DNA of 64,000 bases, taken from the NCBI GenBank assembly GCA_016463765.1, contig JAEMQS010000004.1, positions 1 through 64,000 of the forward strand, written 5' to 3'. The translations under genes and the position numbers were made by a program. The notes below the pieces were generated by a model. It was not told the DNA's origin and did not search any database. It saw only the letters and a program-made list of their open reading frames with translations. The DNA is from Solirubrobacteraceae bacterium (GTDB lineage: Bacteria > Actinomycetota > Thermoleophilia > Solirubrobacterales > Solirubrobacteraceae). Below are positions 50,686 to 58,705 of this stretch, piece by piece (position 1 is the stretch's first letter; each line of letters starts with the position of its first letter).

Positions 50686-51321
50686 GCCGTGGACGATGGC
50701 GGCCCGGCCGGACGCGCCTTACACGTGCTGGCTGGCGCGCGTGGCGCAAGGAGTCGCGGGCGAGGCCGCCCTGAGTACCCAGCCGCCGGGTCGCACCGTG
50801 TCTCGCGCGGGCGTGGGTCGGCGACCAACGGCCGAGGATACGCCCGCTCTGGGCGACGGGCAGGACCGCCCGCTTGGGCTCTGGGCGTGAACAGGAGATC
50901 ACCCGAGATGAGGTTGCGGCACATCCCGTCGCGCGGCGCGGACCGTCAGGCGCCGTTGGGCGTCAGCGCGGATGGGACCGCCTGCTGCATCCTGTGAGAG
51001 CATCCGCCGATAGCTGACAGGGCTACCCGAACCGAGGCGAGCCGCATCGCTCGCGAGCGAGCCGCAGTGAATCCGTCCGGCATCGGTGCCGCGTGCGTCG
51101 GCGTCGCTGCCCGACAACCGAACCAGTAGCCGACACCCGCGCGCGTTGGGCTCGCTCGCGCGCGGAGATGCCGCACTGGCAGACGGTCGGCATTGGCTCC
51201 GGACACCCATAGCCAGGGGACGGGTCGCGGCTTGGCGCGCAACCTCGCCTGTGCCTCGCGCGCGAGAACCGACCGCACCAACCGCCGGAAGCCTGGCCGC
51301 TGGTTGGCCGAGGGCTGCCGT
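50686..51321. other. 636-bp stretch without a convincing gene
   Basis: Open frames here are rich in Arg/Ala/Pro and lack a start signal or domain. A 12-bp palindrome CGCTCGCGAGCG lies at 51048-51059, but such GC palindromes are common in this DNA. Confidence 0.5.
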
Positions 51322-51657
51322 TCAGATTCGGTGCAGCGAAGATGCGTCGATCATCTGCGCGGCATTGAGCGCGGTCAGAAGATCCACGTACCTCTTTCGT
51401 GCCCCACTCAGTTGCGCCGGCATCTCGTTCCCGAGGTGAACGGTTACCGTCAGCCAGTCCGGCGCGTCGGTCCACGTAGTGCTGTCGGCGACCTTCTTGT
51501 CTGCGAGCTGCCATGTCGCGGTTTGGCCGCCAAGGTTGATGTTGAGGGCGACCAGCGCACGAGCGTCGTAGTCGTCTTCCGGCGGGTCGCCGCCGTACAC
51601 GACGAGGACATCGTGTCGCCCCAACTGTCGGATTCCGTGCTCTTCGATGTAGGCCAT
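51322..51657 (-). CDS. Hypothetical element protein
   Basis: 111 residues from ATG 51657: MAYIEEHGIRQLGRHDVLVV, then acidic DPPEDDYDARAL, DAPDWLTVTVHLGNEMP and a helical end. Alternating beta and helix pattern, no family known. Lower GC than neighbours. It precedes the divergent cargo unit. Confidence 0.55.
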   Translation of the reverse strand: MAYIEEHGIRQLGRHDVLVVYGGDPPEDDYDARALVALNINLGGQTATWQLADKKVADSTTWTDAPDWLTVTVHLGNEMPAQLSGARKRYVDLLTALNAAQMIDASSLHRI

Positions 51658-51800
51658 CGATACGGAACGTTCGATTGCACCGTCGTTTCTCCTCCAGGGC
51701 CCGACGGCGTGCGAGGCTCTGGGCTCGACTACGCGATGCTTGCGAACGTGCCACACAGGATCTGCGCACCCCGTCGCACCGCCGCCTCTGGTAGCGCACG

Positions 51801-51806
51801 TAGACT
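51801..51806 (+). promoter_or_regulatory. -10 box, leaderless cargo gene
   Basis: TAGACT ends 6 nt before GTG 51813. Confidence 0.55.
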
Positions 51807-51812
51807 GGCAGC

Positions 51813-52385
51813 GTGGATACTCCGAGACATGGCGATGTGGTGCAGCTCGTGACGGACACGCCCTCGGAGGATGTGCACGACGCGGCGGAGCATTCGCGAG
51901 CCGTGGCCGAGGCGATGCGGCATCTGGCGGATCAGCAGTACGACCGCGCGGAGCGGCTGCGGGCTGCTGCCAGGCAGACCTTCTTGTGGGTGTCGGCCCT
52001 TTTCACCGTGACGCAAGTCGTCGCGCTCTCTGCATTCGGAGAGGACAAGATCACCCCAGGCGAGCAGCAGTCGCTCATGTGGATCGCCATTGTCGGTGCC
52101 AGCTTCCTCCTGGTGACGTTGCTCCTGACGATCGGCACGGACCGCCTGCGAAAGGTCGCCGACATTGCGCCCGATGATCTCGTGAGGGCGGCCGACGACG
52201 CAGTCGAGTCCGGGGACCACTTCGGCGACGCGCTCGTCGCCATGTACCACCTGACGGCCACTCGGCGAGCAGAGGCGGTCAAGGAGCGACGCGAGTGGCT
52301 CTATTCGGTTACGGTCTTCGCAGCGATCACGGTCACCGTATTGGTCGGCGAGATCGTCTACGCGCTCATCATTCGCCTCCACTAG
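51813..52385 (+). CDS. Three-helix membrane protein of the cargo unit
   Basis: 190 residues: amphipathic cytosolic N-terminus with AEAMRHLADQQYDRAERLRA, helices at about 57-76 and 88-107, a cytosolic stretch, and a third helix at about 164-187. The layout resembles 2TM/3TM effector domains such as SLATT, but no signature is certain. GTG start is leaderless. It is 13 nt before the next gene and the two run opposite to most element genes, next to attR, where accessory genes usually sit. Confidence 0.65.
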   Translation: MDTPRHGDVVQLVTDTPSEDVHDAAEHSRAVAEAMRHLADQQYDRAERLRAAARQTFLWVSALFTVTQVVALSAFGEDKITPGEQQSLMWIAIVGASFLLVTLLLTIGTDRLRKVADIAPDDLVRAADDAVESGDHFGDALVAMYHLTATRRAEAVKERREWLYSVTVFAAITVTVLVGEIVYALIIRLH

Positions 52386-52398
52386 GGGTCTCACTGCC

Positions 52399-53400
52399 TT
52401 GACAGACCAAGACGCTGCGGCGCCGGCAAGTGCCGACGACGCTGACGCTGACGAAGTTGCCACGGATGCGGTTGAGCCACCTCCGCGCAGAGGGACGGCG
52501 AAGCGTCGCAAGCTCGGCGGGGTAATCGAGAAGTACCGCAACGTCACCGGTACGACCGACATGATGGTGACCCATGATCAGCGGTACGCGGAGCGACTGC
52601 TGCTCCAAGGCGAGGGGCTGACCGACCGAGGCGGACCTGCCGATGTGGTGCTGGACCTGGTGCGCGACTGGGTCAGGGCGATCAAGGCCGTAAACCCGGG
52701 CGCCAACCCGGTCCTGGAGCGGCTGGTCCCGACCAGCTCGATGGAGATCGTCCTCCATCCGCCCGATGAGGAGATCGTCGATGCCGGGCGCCGGCAGGCG
52801 TACTTCGAGGACACCGATTCCCTCGACGTCGCCTTGCCCGAAACGACCCTTGCGATCGCCGCGATCACGACCGTTCTGACCGCGGAGCCGGAAGCTGGCG
52901 CTGAGGCCGCGAGGACGATCGGTGTCACCGCGGCCGATGCTATTCGCGACCTCGCAGCGGACCTGGCTGACAGGGAGATCGAGGCGACCATTGGGCTCGG
53001 CAGTGATAGCGCGACCAAGATCGAGCCCGAGCATCTGTTGCGGGTGGTGGAGCAGCTCGACGCCACGTCCGAGCTCCCACCGGTGACCGTGACGGTGGTG
53101 GGAGTCCTCAACGGCGCGAACTCGCGTGGCGACGGCCAGTTCGAGATCGAGACCGACGCTCAGGTGCAGCTCGACCCGGCGTTCGGGCGCCGCAAGAAGG
53201 CCGGCGATGTTGTGCAGGGGGCATTGACGCCAAAGGCGCGCCGCGAGATCCGCAAGGACAACCTTTGGGACCGCCACGTCGAGGCTCGCGTGCAACTGGT
53301 TCGGCGACAGCGAGGCCCCAAAAGCACTCGTATCGAGAGCGTGCGCCTGATGTCGGTATCCCCGCGGCCGGGCTACTCCTCGGAAGAGCTCGAGGATTAG
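52399..53400 (+). CDS. Soluble partner protein of the cargo unit
   Basis: 333 residues from a TTG start. Acidic N-terminus, a basic patch RRGTAKRRK (about 30-38), a helical middle, and a C-terminal beta-rich domain (VTVTVVGVLNGAN ... LWDRHVEARVQLV). I do not recognise it. Terminated by a hairpin before attR. With the membrane protein it looks like a self-contained two-gene system, possibly defence or toxin-immunity. Confidence 0.65.
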   Translation: MTDQDAAAPASADDADADEVATDAVEPPPRRGTAKRRKLGGVIEKYRNVTGTTDMMVTHDQRYAERLLLQGEGLTDRGGPADVVLDLVRDWVRAIKAVNPGANPVLERLVPTSSMEIVLHPPDEEIVDAGRRQAYFEDTDSLDVALPETTLAIAAITTVLTAEPEAGAEAARTIGVTAADAIRDLAADLADREIEATIGLGSDSATKIEPEHLLRVVEQLDATSELPPVTVTVVGVLNGANSRGDGQFEIETDAQVQLDPAFGRRKKAGDVVQGALTPKARREIRKDNLWDRHVEARVQLVRRQRGPKSTRIESVRLMSVSPRPGYSSEELED

Positions 53401-53485
53401 GCGGGCACCAGTGCCAGAACTCGGCTGAAACGAGCCGAAATCGACCCAACGCACCGTCGGGTTTGAACCGCGCGCTTCGGTCGCC

Positions 53486-53517
53486 AACCCCCGGAATCAG
53501 TGATGATCCCGGGGGTT
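53486..53517 (+). terminator. Terminator of the cargo unit
   Basis: 14-bp stem with one mismatch (53486-53499 and 53504-53517), loop GTGA, followed by TT. Confidence 0.75.
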
Positions 53518-53539
53518 GCCTCTCGTTTCGGCACCACGC

Positions 53540-53585
53540 TTGTGGTCCAGGCGGTCGCGGGTTCAAGTCCCGTCGCTCACCCCTC
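53540..53585 (+). repeat. attR of element A / left att site of element B
   Basis: Second identical copy of the 46-bp repeat. It is only the tRNA 3' half and lacks the 5' half, so no functional tRNA is here. An integrase gene begins its neighbour region on the right side. Confidence 0.95.
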
Positions 53586-53615
53586 AAGAAGCCCCCGGAA
53601 CCCCGGGGGCTTCTT
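53586..53615 (+). terminator. Original terminator of tRNA-His, displaced by integration
   Basis: 13-bp stem AAGAAGCCCCCGG/CCGGGGGCTTCTT with loop AACC and following TCGTTC, directly at the end of the att repeat. Before integration of A it would have followed the tRNA gene. Confidence 0.8.
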
Positions 53616-53688
53616 TCGTTCTGGGGTCCGGTGTGATAGCCGAGGGTCCCGAATGAACTAACTCTCACCTAACGCCAGCGGAGGGGAA

Positions 53689-54912
53689 TCAGGCGGCATC
53701 GGCGTCTGCGGGGCGCAGCGGATGAGCCTTCCTCGCGGCGCGGATCTCCTTTGCGGCGTCGATTTTCGGCTTGCCCTCGTACATGTCAATCAGGTGTCCG
53801 TAGGTGCGAAGCGTCTGCTCGGCGCCGTGCCCGAGCTGCGATGCGACGTAGTGGATCGTGTGGCCTTCGGCGAGCAGCAGCGACGCGAACGTGTGCCGCA
53901 GGTCGTACGGCCGCGAGTGTGGGAGCTTGGCGATCTTGAGCCCCGGGAGCCAATGGCGATTGCGCCAGTTGTCCCAGTCGGACTTCCTCCAGGGGTTGCC
54001 GTCTGCCGGAGGGAAGATCCAGCGCTCGGTCGACTTCGGGCAGGTCTTCTGCCACGACTTGAGGTCAGCCGCGAGCGGCGTGAGGAATCGCACCACGCGG
54101 CTTGGGCCGGTCTTGGTGCTCTTGATCGCCCCGCCGGTCAGGTCGCATGCGCGGGAGACGAGCAGCGTCTTGTCATGCACGTCGTCCCAGCGCAGGGCCA
54201 GCGCTTCGGCAGGGCGAAGGCCGGAGTAGGCGAGCACGGAGACCAGAGCCAGGTCTCGCTCGCGGACGGCCTGCGGGAGTCGCTCGATGGTGTAGGACTT
54301 CCGCGCACGCTGCCCAGGCTTGGACCCGGCGACGATGGTCGGTGTGGCGGAGGCGATCGCGACGCGAAGCCGCTCCACCTCGTACGGCGACCATGCCCGA
54401 ACGGGTTCGGAGTGTGCGCGGCGCTTGGGACGCACTGCGCGAGCGGCGTTGTACTCCAGCTCGCCGAGTTCGCAGGCGTAGGCGAGGATCCCGCCGAGCA
54501 GGGAGTGGGCCTCGCGCAGCGCCTTGGTGCCCGCGCCGGCGCGCTCGCGCTCGGTGCGCCACTGGGCGACGAGCGGGGCCGTGATCTCCCGCAGCGGGAC
54601 GTCATTGAACGTGTCCTCCAGGTGGGCGCTCCAGAGGTTCGCGTACGTCCGGCGGGTGGCGCTCGCCAGGTCAGCCGTCCGTTCGGGCGACCAGGTCTCG
54701 GCGACGAATGTGCCGAGCGTGCGCGAGCTGTTCAGGGTGTGCAGCGTTCCGAGCTGCTTGCGGCGCTTGACTTCGGCTTCCCACTGCTCGGCGTCGCCCT
54801 TGCGGTCGAAGCTGCGCGTCCGCTGGCGGCCGTGTACGCGCCAGTGGACTTCCCACTTGACGCTCGGCTTGCCGGTGCGCTTGCTGATTCGTTGAATGCG
54901 GTGGATCGACAT
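53689..54912 (-). CDS. int: Tyrosine integrase of element B
   Basis: 407 residues. Basic AP2-like N-terminus (WEVHWRVHGRQRTRSFDRKGDAEQW), core-binding domain, and catalytic Arg in YSGLRPAEAL, LRHTFAS, LGHGAEQTLRTYGH with the nucleophile Tyr. Shine-Dalgarno GGAGGACG before ATG. It differs clearly from the integrase of A yet targets, by position, the same site. Confidence 0.96.
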   Translation of the reverse strand: MSIHRIQRISKRTGKPSVKWEVHWRVHGRQRTRSFDRKGDAEQWEAEVKRRKQLGTLHTLNSSRTLGTFVAETWSPERTADLASATRRTYANLWSAHLEDTFNDVPLREITAPLVAQWRTERERAGAGTKALREAHSLLGGILAYACELGELEYNAARAVRPKRRAHSEPVRAWSPYEVERLRVAIASATPTIVAGSKPGQRARKSYTIERLPQAVRERDLALVSVLAYSGLRPAEALALRWDDVHDKTLLVSRACDLTGGAIKSTKTGPSRVVRFLTPLAADLKSWQKTCPKSTERWIFPPADGNPWRKSDWDNWRNRHWLPGLKIAKLPHSRPYDLRHTFASLLLAEGHTIHYVASQLGHGAEQTLRTYGHLIDMYEGKPKIDAAKEIRAARKAHPLRPADADAA

Positions 54913-54999
54913 GGGGACGTCCTCCGGTGGGTCGGATGTGCTGAGCGGATGCGTGTTGGGCGCCGAGCGGGTGACGCGTCGGCGAAGAGCCGCGAGAGC

Positions 55000-55392
55000 C
55001 TAGGACGGCCGGCCGCCCGTGAGGATGGCCTGTGTCGCGCGGCTCGTTCTGGCCTTGGCTCGCCGGGCTCGACGGGTCGCCTGCGCGGGCGTGAGCGTTG
55101 CCAGCGGGCAGCCTCGGTCGCGCCACGCGTCGACGGCTGCCGGGGTGGTTTGCCAGCGGTTGCCGATCCGCTCACCTGTGAGCAGTCCGGCGTTCATGGC
55201 GCGCGCGACGCTCTTGGGGTGCATGCGGACGCGCTCGGCCACATCCTTCGTCGTGAGGTACTCGGGCGCGGCGCCCGGAAGGTACGGCGCGAGCGCGCGA
55301 GCGAACTCGGCGCCGAGCTTGGGGTCGCGCTGCAGCGCGTGGGCGAACTCGCTCAGCAACGCGGCTCCGAACGTACTGTCGCTGGTTGCCAT
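55000..55392 (-). CDS. Helix-turn-helix protein, excisionase-like
   Basis: 130 residues with YLTTKDVAERVRMHPKSVARAMNAG and NRWQTTPAAVDAWRDRG (MerR/excisionase-type fold, seen as TTKDVAERVRMHPKSVARAM). C-terminus is basic. It lies next to the integrase, as a directionality factor would. Confidence 0.8.
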   Translation of the reverse strand: MATSDSTFGAALLSEFAHALQRDPKLGAEFARALAPYLPGAAPEYLTTKDVAERVRMHPKSVARAMNAGLLTGERIGNRWQTTPAAVDAWRDRGCPLATLTPAQATRRARRAKARTSRATQAILTGGRPS

Positions 55393-55404
55393 CGCGGGGA
55401 TGCC

Positions 55405-55515
55405 TCAGCGCGTCTCGCTGGCTTCAGAGTGCAGCGCGGCGGCGACTTGCGCCGCCAGCGTGACGATGTTCCGGGAGCTTGGGCGAGTGGTGGGCTTGTC
55501 GAGTGTCGTGGGCAT
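55405..55515 (-). CDS. 36-residue hypothetical protein
   Basis: Short open frame just upstream of the HTH gene with an amphipathic helix at the end (RNIVTLAAQVAAALHSEASE). No ribosome site; it may be a leader peptide or not a gene. Confidence 0.25.
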   Translation of the reverse strand: MPTTLDKPTTRPSSRNIVTLAAQVAAALHSEASETR

Positions 55516-55826
55516 CGCGTTGTGGGTGTCGACACGGGCGGTCCGCTCTGCGAGGTGGTGGCCGCACGTGTGACATCTGCGCAGGCGCCACCAGCGGCAC
55601 GAGGGCGTTTCAGGTGCGCGGTGCCGCCGGACCGCAGCCGATTCCGCACGCCGAAGGCGTGCCAAGATCGCGGAGGTTCAGGCGGCCCGCGCACGTACGT
55701 GTCACGCCATCGATCCGGCCTGCACGGCGCCCGGCGCCGCGCCACGGGACCCGCGCTCAGCGGCCCGGTAGGCGGCCAGCAGGCTGGCCGCTGGTCTATG
55801 AGGGAGGGGCTGCGGTCCGGGCGCCG
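55516..55826. other. 311-bp stretch with nothing recognised
   Basis: Between the 36-codon frame and the antitoxin gene. Frames on both strands are Arg-rich and lack signals. Confidence 0.5.
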
Positions 55827-56054
55827 CTAGGCAGCGGCGCGGCGCAGCATGTCGGCGACGACTTCGCCGATGTCGCGTCCCTCGCGTGTGGCCCGGTCGC
55901 TGAGGTTCGACAGCGTGGCGGGGTCGACGGAGACCTCGATGATCGTCTCGATGTCGGCGCGTGGGGCGAGCCGCTGTCCGCCGGAGGGGTTCTCCTCGAT
56001 CAGGCGGTCGAGATCGTCGCTTGTCGGATCGTCGGGCATTGCTTCTCTCCTCAT
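55827..56054 (-). CDS. BrnA-like ribbon-helix-helix antitoxin
   Basis: 75 residues: acidic start, then IIEVSVDPATLSNLSDRATREGRDIGEVVADML, whose beta strand and two helices (seen as SVDPATLSNLSDRATREG and DIGEVVADML) match ribbon-helix-helix antitoxins. It follows the toxin-like gene by 9 nt, the gene order of brnTA. Expected to bind the toxin and repress the promoter at 56355. Confidence 0.7.
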   Translation of the reverse strand: MRREAMPDDPTSDDLDRLIEENPSGGQRLAPRADIETIIEVSVDPATLSNLSDRATREGRDIGEVVADMLRRAAA

Positions 56055-56063
56055 GATGAACGC

Positions 56064-56348
56064 TCAGCGCCTGGATTGGTAGTCGGCGATCTGGCGGTCG
56101 CTGGACTCCCATCCGGTCATCACGTGCCAGCGCGTGGGATCGGACTCGTCGGGCTGAAGCACAATCGTCAGGAATCTGGCGGCGCCGGTCGGGCCGATCG
56201 CGTAGATCGAGCCGGCCACGCGGGCGTGGGGGTTGTCACGGATAAGCGGCCCGTTCGCAATGACCTCTTCGACTTCTCCGGTCGTGACGTCCCGCGCCGC
56301 CAGCTTCGTGCGGGCGAGGACGTTGAACACGAGATGGAGGATCAGCAC
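56064..56348 (-). CDS. BrnT-like toxin (RelE fold)
   Basis: 94 residues. SLIRDNPHARVAGSIYAIGPTGAARFLTIVL and WHVMTGWESSDRQIADYQ fit the BrnT/DUF4258 pattern: Arg-x-x-Ile-Gly-x-Thr-x-x-Gly-Arg then Trp-x-Val, Ala/Ser and a final Tyr. BrnT-type toxins cleave RNA. Leaderless GTG with TACGTT 6 nt upstream. Confidence 0.65.
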   Translation of the reverse strand: MLILHLVFNVLARTKLAARDVTTGEVEEVIANGPLIRDNPHARVAGSIYAIGPTGAARFLTIVLQPDESDPTRWHVMTGWESSDRQIADYQSRR

Positions 56349-56354
56349 GGGGCG

Positions 56355-56360
56355 AACGTA
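56355..56360 (-). promoter_or_regulatory. -10 box of the toxin-antitoxin operon
   Basis: TACGTT on the minus strand, 6 nt before GTG 56348. Confidence 0.5.
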
Positions 56361-56426
56361 GACGCGGGACCGGACAAGCGCCAGGAGGTCGATGACACCG
56401 GTGGATGGGGCATGGCGGAGGCCACA

Positions 56427-56450
56427 CCCTCAGGGCTCGTTCCCTGAGGG
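56427..56450. terminator. Hairpin between SSB and toxin genes
   Basis: Arms CCCTCAGGG and CCCTGAGGG, 6-nt loop, 17 nt after the SSB stop. Confidence 0.6.
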
Positions 56451-56466
56451 CGTGATGGTGTCCGGT

Positions 56467-56820
56467 CTAGAAGGCGACCCCGTCGACTTCGGGCTCGCGG
56501 TCGCCAGCCTCACGCGGGGCGTTGAGGAACTCGATGTGCCCGACGACCGTGTGCTTGTTGCGCTTCGCGTCGCTGTCCTTGTCGGTCCACTCGTTGAACT
56601 CCAGGCGGCCTGCGACCCCGACCAGCCAGCCCTGCTTGAGAACCGTCGCGGCGGCCTCACCGCTGGCGCCGTAGCTCAGGACGTCGATGTAGCCGACCTC
56701 CTGCCCGCGGCCCATGCCGTCGACGGCGAGGCGCAGCTCGCAGACCTTCGTCTCGCCGCCCGGCAGGGAGCGGAGCTCGGGGTCCTTGGTGAGCCGGCCG
56801 GTGATGCTCATGCTGTTCAT
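56467..56820 (-). CDS. ssb: Single-stranded DNA-binding protein
   Basis: 117 residues, OB-fold: MSITGRLTKDPELRSLPGG, YIDVLSYGASGEAAATVLKQG, VGVAGRLEFNEWTDKD. It lacks the long acidic tail of housekeeping SSB, as mobile-element SSBs often do. ATG 56820 has AGGAG. Points to replication or transfer of element B. Confidence 0.92.
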   Translation of the reverse strand: MNSMSITGRLTKDPELRSLPGGETKVCELRLAVDGMGRGQEVGYIDVLSYGASGEAAATVLKQGWLVGVAGRLEFNEWTDKDSDAKRNKHTVVGHIEFLNAPREAGDREPEVDGVAF

Positions 56821-57031
56821 GGTGGTGCTCCTTGCCCGCTCTGGGGCGGTGGTTTGACCGACACCCCGAACGACCGGCCCGAGATCCGACGAGCGCGACA
56901 ACGCCGGACGCAGGAGCGGCTTGCGCGCCCGGAGGGCCGGGCCGACAATCAGGGGTGAAGGCGGACACGCCCCGACACGCGAGGTGTGCCCCTCTCACGT
57001 TCTGGTGGCCGCTATTGGAGAGGCCGCGCAC

Positions 57032-57541
57032 TTATCTCTGCGGGGTGAGGTAGGTCTCGATTCCCGCGCCGGCTGCGAGCAGCACCGCGATCGCGAGGCA
57101 GACGCGCCCGAGCGCGCCGATCGACGACCCGCGTCTCTGCGAGCACACGAGCAGCACGCATCCGCATCCGAGCGCGAGCATCTCGAGCGGCAGGTGTGGC
57201 AGGAACGGCAGCAGCCGTGTCCCGTAGGCGCCGCCTGCGGCGCCGATCAGCGCGACATTCGCGGCCACGACGACCGTGGTCACGCCGTTGGCGATCACTC
57301 GGGCAATCCAGCCCAGCGGCGCCATCAATGCCGCGAGCACGGGGACCATGCAGACGCGCAGGTTGTTCTGGAAGATTGACCATGCCACCGGGCCGGTGCC
57401 CGCGTGGCCGGCGAGCTCGAACCGCAATTCGTCACGTACGACCTCGGCCAACCCGGGCGCCGCCGCGACGAGGACCGCCGGGCCGAGGAGCGTCGTGCAG
57501 AGCGCGAGCGCGATGAGCGCCGTGGCGCGCGGGAGCGTCAT
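57032..57541 (-). CDS. SpoIIM-like membrane protein
   Basis: 169 residues with four to five membrane helices; the motif IFQNNLR (about 56-62) and LPHLPLEMLALG resemble the Asn-Asn and Pro-His-x-x-x-Glu motifs of the SpoIIM/DUF95 family. Not a sign of sporulation. Its ATG overlaps the stop of the ParA-like gene (ATGA), so the two act together. Confidence 0.7.
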   Translation of the reverse strand: MTLPRATALIALALCTTLLGPAVLVAAAPGLAEVVRDELRFELAGHAGTGPVAWSIFQNNLRVCMVPVLAALMAPLGWIARVIANGVTTVVVAANVALIGAAGGAYGTRLLPFLPHLPLEMLALGCGCVLLVCSQRRGSSIGALGRVCLAIAVLLAAGAGIETYLTPQR

Positions 57542-58266
57542 CGTAGGAGCTCCAGCAGGAGACCGTGCGCGAGCTCGCGGATCGGGGCGTTACCGGCGAG
57601 CCCGTGCAGCCGGCTGACAGAGACGGCGGGGGAGACGATCGACAGCAGCGGCGTCGCGTCGGGCCGCGCGGCGGCGTCGCCAGTGGGGTCGCAGAGCACG
57701 AGGCCTTGCGCCCGTACCGAGCGTGCCGCGGAGGCCGCTGGAGAGCTGAGCACGGCGGCGGCTACTCTCAGGTCACGCCGCGCGTCGGCCACCCAGATGA
57801 CGCGGTCGGCGAGCTCGGCGGCATCGAAGGCGGGGCTTCCGACACTCCCGGCGTCGATGACCGTGAGCGTCTGCTCGGCACGGGCCGCATCGAGCAGGTC
57901 GCGCAACGCCATGTCGATCGGTTCGGGCGCGGGGCATGCGGCTGGAGCGCAGACGGTTACCCCGTCGCGCGCGTACAGCGACCCGGCCGGGACGATCCCC
58001 CTCGCACGCGCGTCGGCGAGATCGGCCAGCGACACCCTGGTCTCTTGGCCTAAGTGCGCGGCAAGCCCGCCGACATGCCCCGCGTCTGCGAGGAACACCC
58101 GCCCATGGGCCAGCACAGCACGGGCCGAGGCGAGTTCAACGGCGACGGTGGTCGTCCCGGCTCCGCCGTGTAGCCCGCAGATCGCGACGACCGCCCCGTG
58201 TGTCTGCGCGCGGCCGGGGTGCGTGTGTGATTGACGAGCGGCGTCAGTCCCGCAGAGCGTCTCCAT
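57538..58266 (-). CDS. ParA/TadZ-like P-loop protein
   Basis: 242 residues. The nucleotide loop GLHGGAGTTT (about 30-39) matches the deviant GGxGxTT of CpaE/TadZ rather than the GGxGK of classical ParA. Asp in VFLADAGHVGG and VIDAGSV are the other motor motifs. Coupled to the SpoIIM-like gene. In Tad-like secretion loci such a pair accompanies CpaF, TadB and TadC, which are missing here. Confidence 0.75.
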   Translation of the reverse strand: METLCGTDAARQSHTHPGRAQTHGAVVAICGLHGGAGTTTVAVELASARAVLAHGRVFLADAGHVGGLAAHLGQETRVSLADLADARARGIVPAGSLYARDGVTVCAPAACPAPEPIDMALRDLLDAARAEQTLTVIDAGSVGSPAFDAAELADRVIWVADARRDLRVAAAVLSSPAASAARSVRAQGLVLCDPTGDAAARPDATPLLSIVSPAVSVSRLHGLAGNAPIRELAHGLLLELLR

Positions 58267-58705
58267 GCGGGTTGGTGGCCGCGCTCGCCGGTCTCGCGCA
58301 GATGTCGAAGACTGTCGTCGCGCGGCGGCCGTTCAAGGCGCGCGCCGTGGTGGGCGGAGCGTCCCGCGCGGAACGCTGGCCGCTACGAGGCTCGGTGGAA
58401 GTCGCCGTCGCAGTGCCGCCAGGCGCCGCGGCCCTTCGTCTTCGCGTCCTGGCGGCTGCCTGGTAGGCGGCGGTGCGGGTGAACGGTTTGCCGTCGTAGA
58501 CGTAGACGTCCGCCCATCCGCTCCCGACCATCTTGCGGTTGATGTCGCCGTCGGTGGAGACGTAGGCGACCATACGCCCGTTATCTGCTGCCATCAAACC
58601 ACGGATCTGGCCTGGCCCCGGGCGCGTGGCGGATCTTGCGTTGCGAACGGCGTTCGCAACGGTCTCGGTGTGCGGTAAGAAGCATGCTCGTGTGAGTTGG
58701 AGCAA
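58244..58705 (-). pseudogene. Truncated thermonuclease (SNase-type) fragment
   Basis: Residues 43-90 of this frame (about 58436-58579) read GRMVAYVSTDGDINRKMV, GSGWADVYVYDGKPFTRTAAY, the C-terminal half of an SNase domain. The N-terminal half with the catalytic Asp/Arg is absent upstream and the C-terminus is unrelated Arg/Ala-rich sequence. So probably a decayed gene. Confidence 0.5.

Larger units (their letters stand above)
39254..53585. mobile_element. Integrative element A, about 14.3 kb, in tRNA-His
   Basis: Bounded by the 46-bp direct repeats. It carries a tyrosine integrase beside attL, an HTH/excisionase-like gene, a zinc-finger replication-like gene, winged-helix genes in an ATGA-coupled chain, a 4.6-kb gene for a phage-like giant protein, a palindrome-rich non-coding region and a two-gene cargo unit at attR. 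There are no capsid, terminase, conjugation or relaxase genes that I recognise. The layout (int, regulator, primase-like gene) resembles phage satellites. Confidence 0.85.

Noticed and set aside
51048-51059. 12-bp palindrome CGCTCGCGAGCG as a regulatory site
   Set aside because: Short GC palindromes arise by chance in such GC-rich DNA and no promoter is next to it.
50946-51281. 112-codon minus-strand frame in the gap of element A
   Set aside because: Arg/Ala-rich, no start signal, no motif and overlapped by equally poor frames.
39254-53585. Complete prophage
   Set aside because: No terminase, portal, capsid, tail, lysis or FtsK-type genes recognised; only the giant protein looks phage-like.
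53722-55830. 702-codon open frame on the plus strand over integrase B
   Set aside because: Antisense to a clear tyrosine integrase with all catalytic residues; composition is that of a shadow frame.
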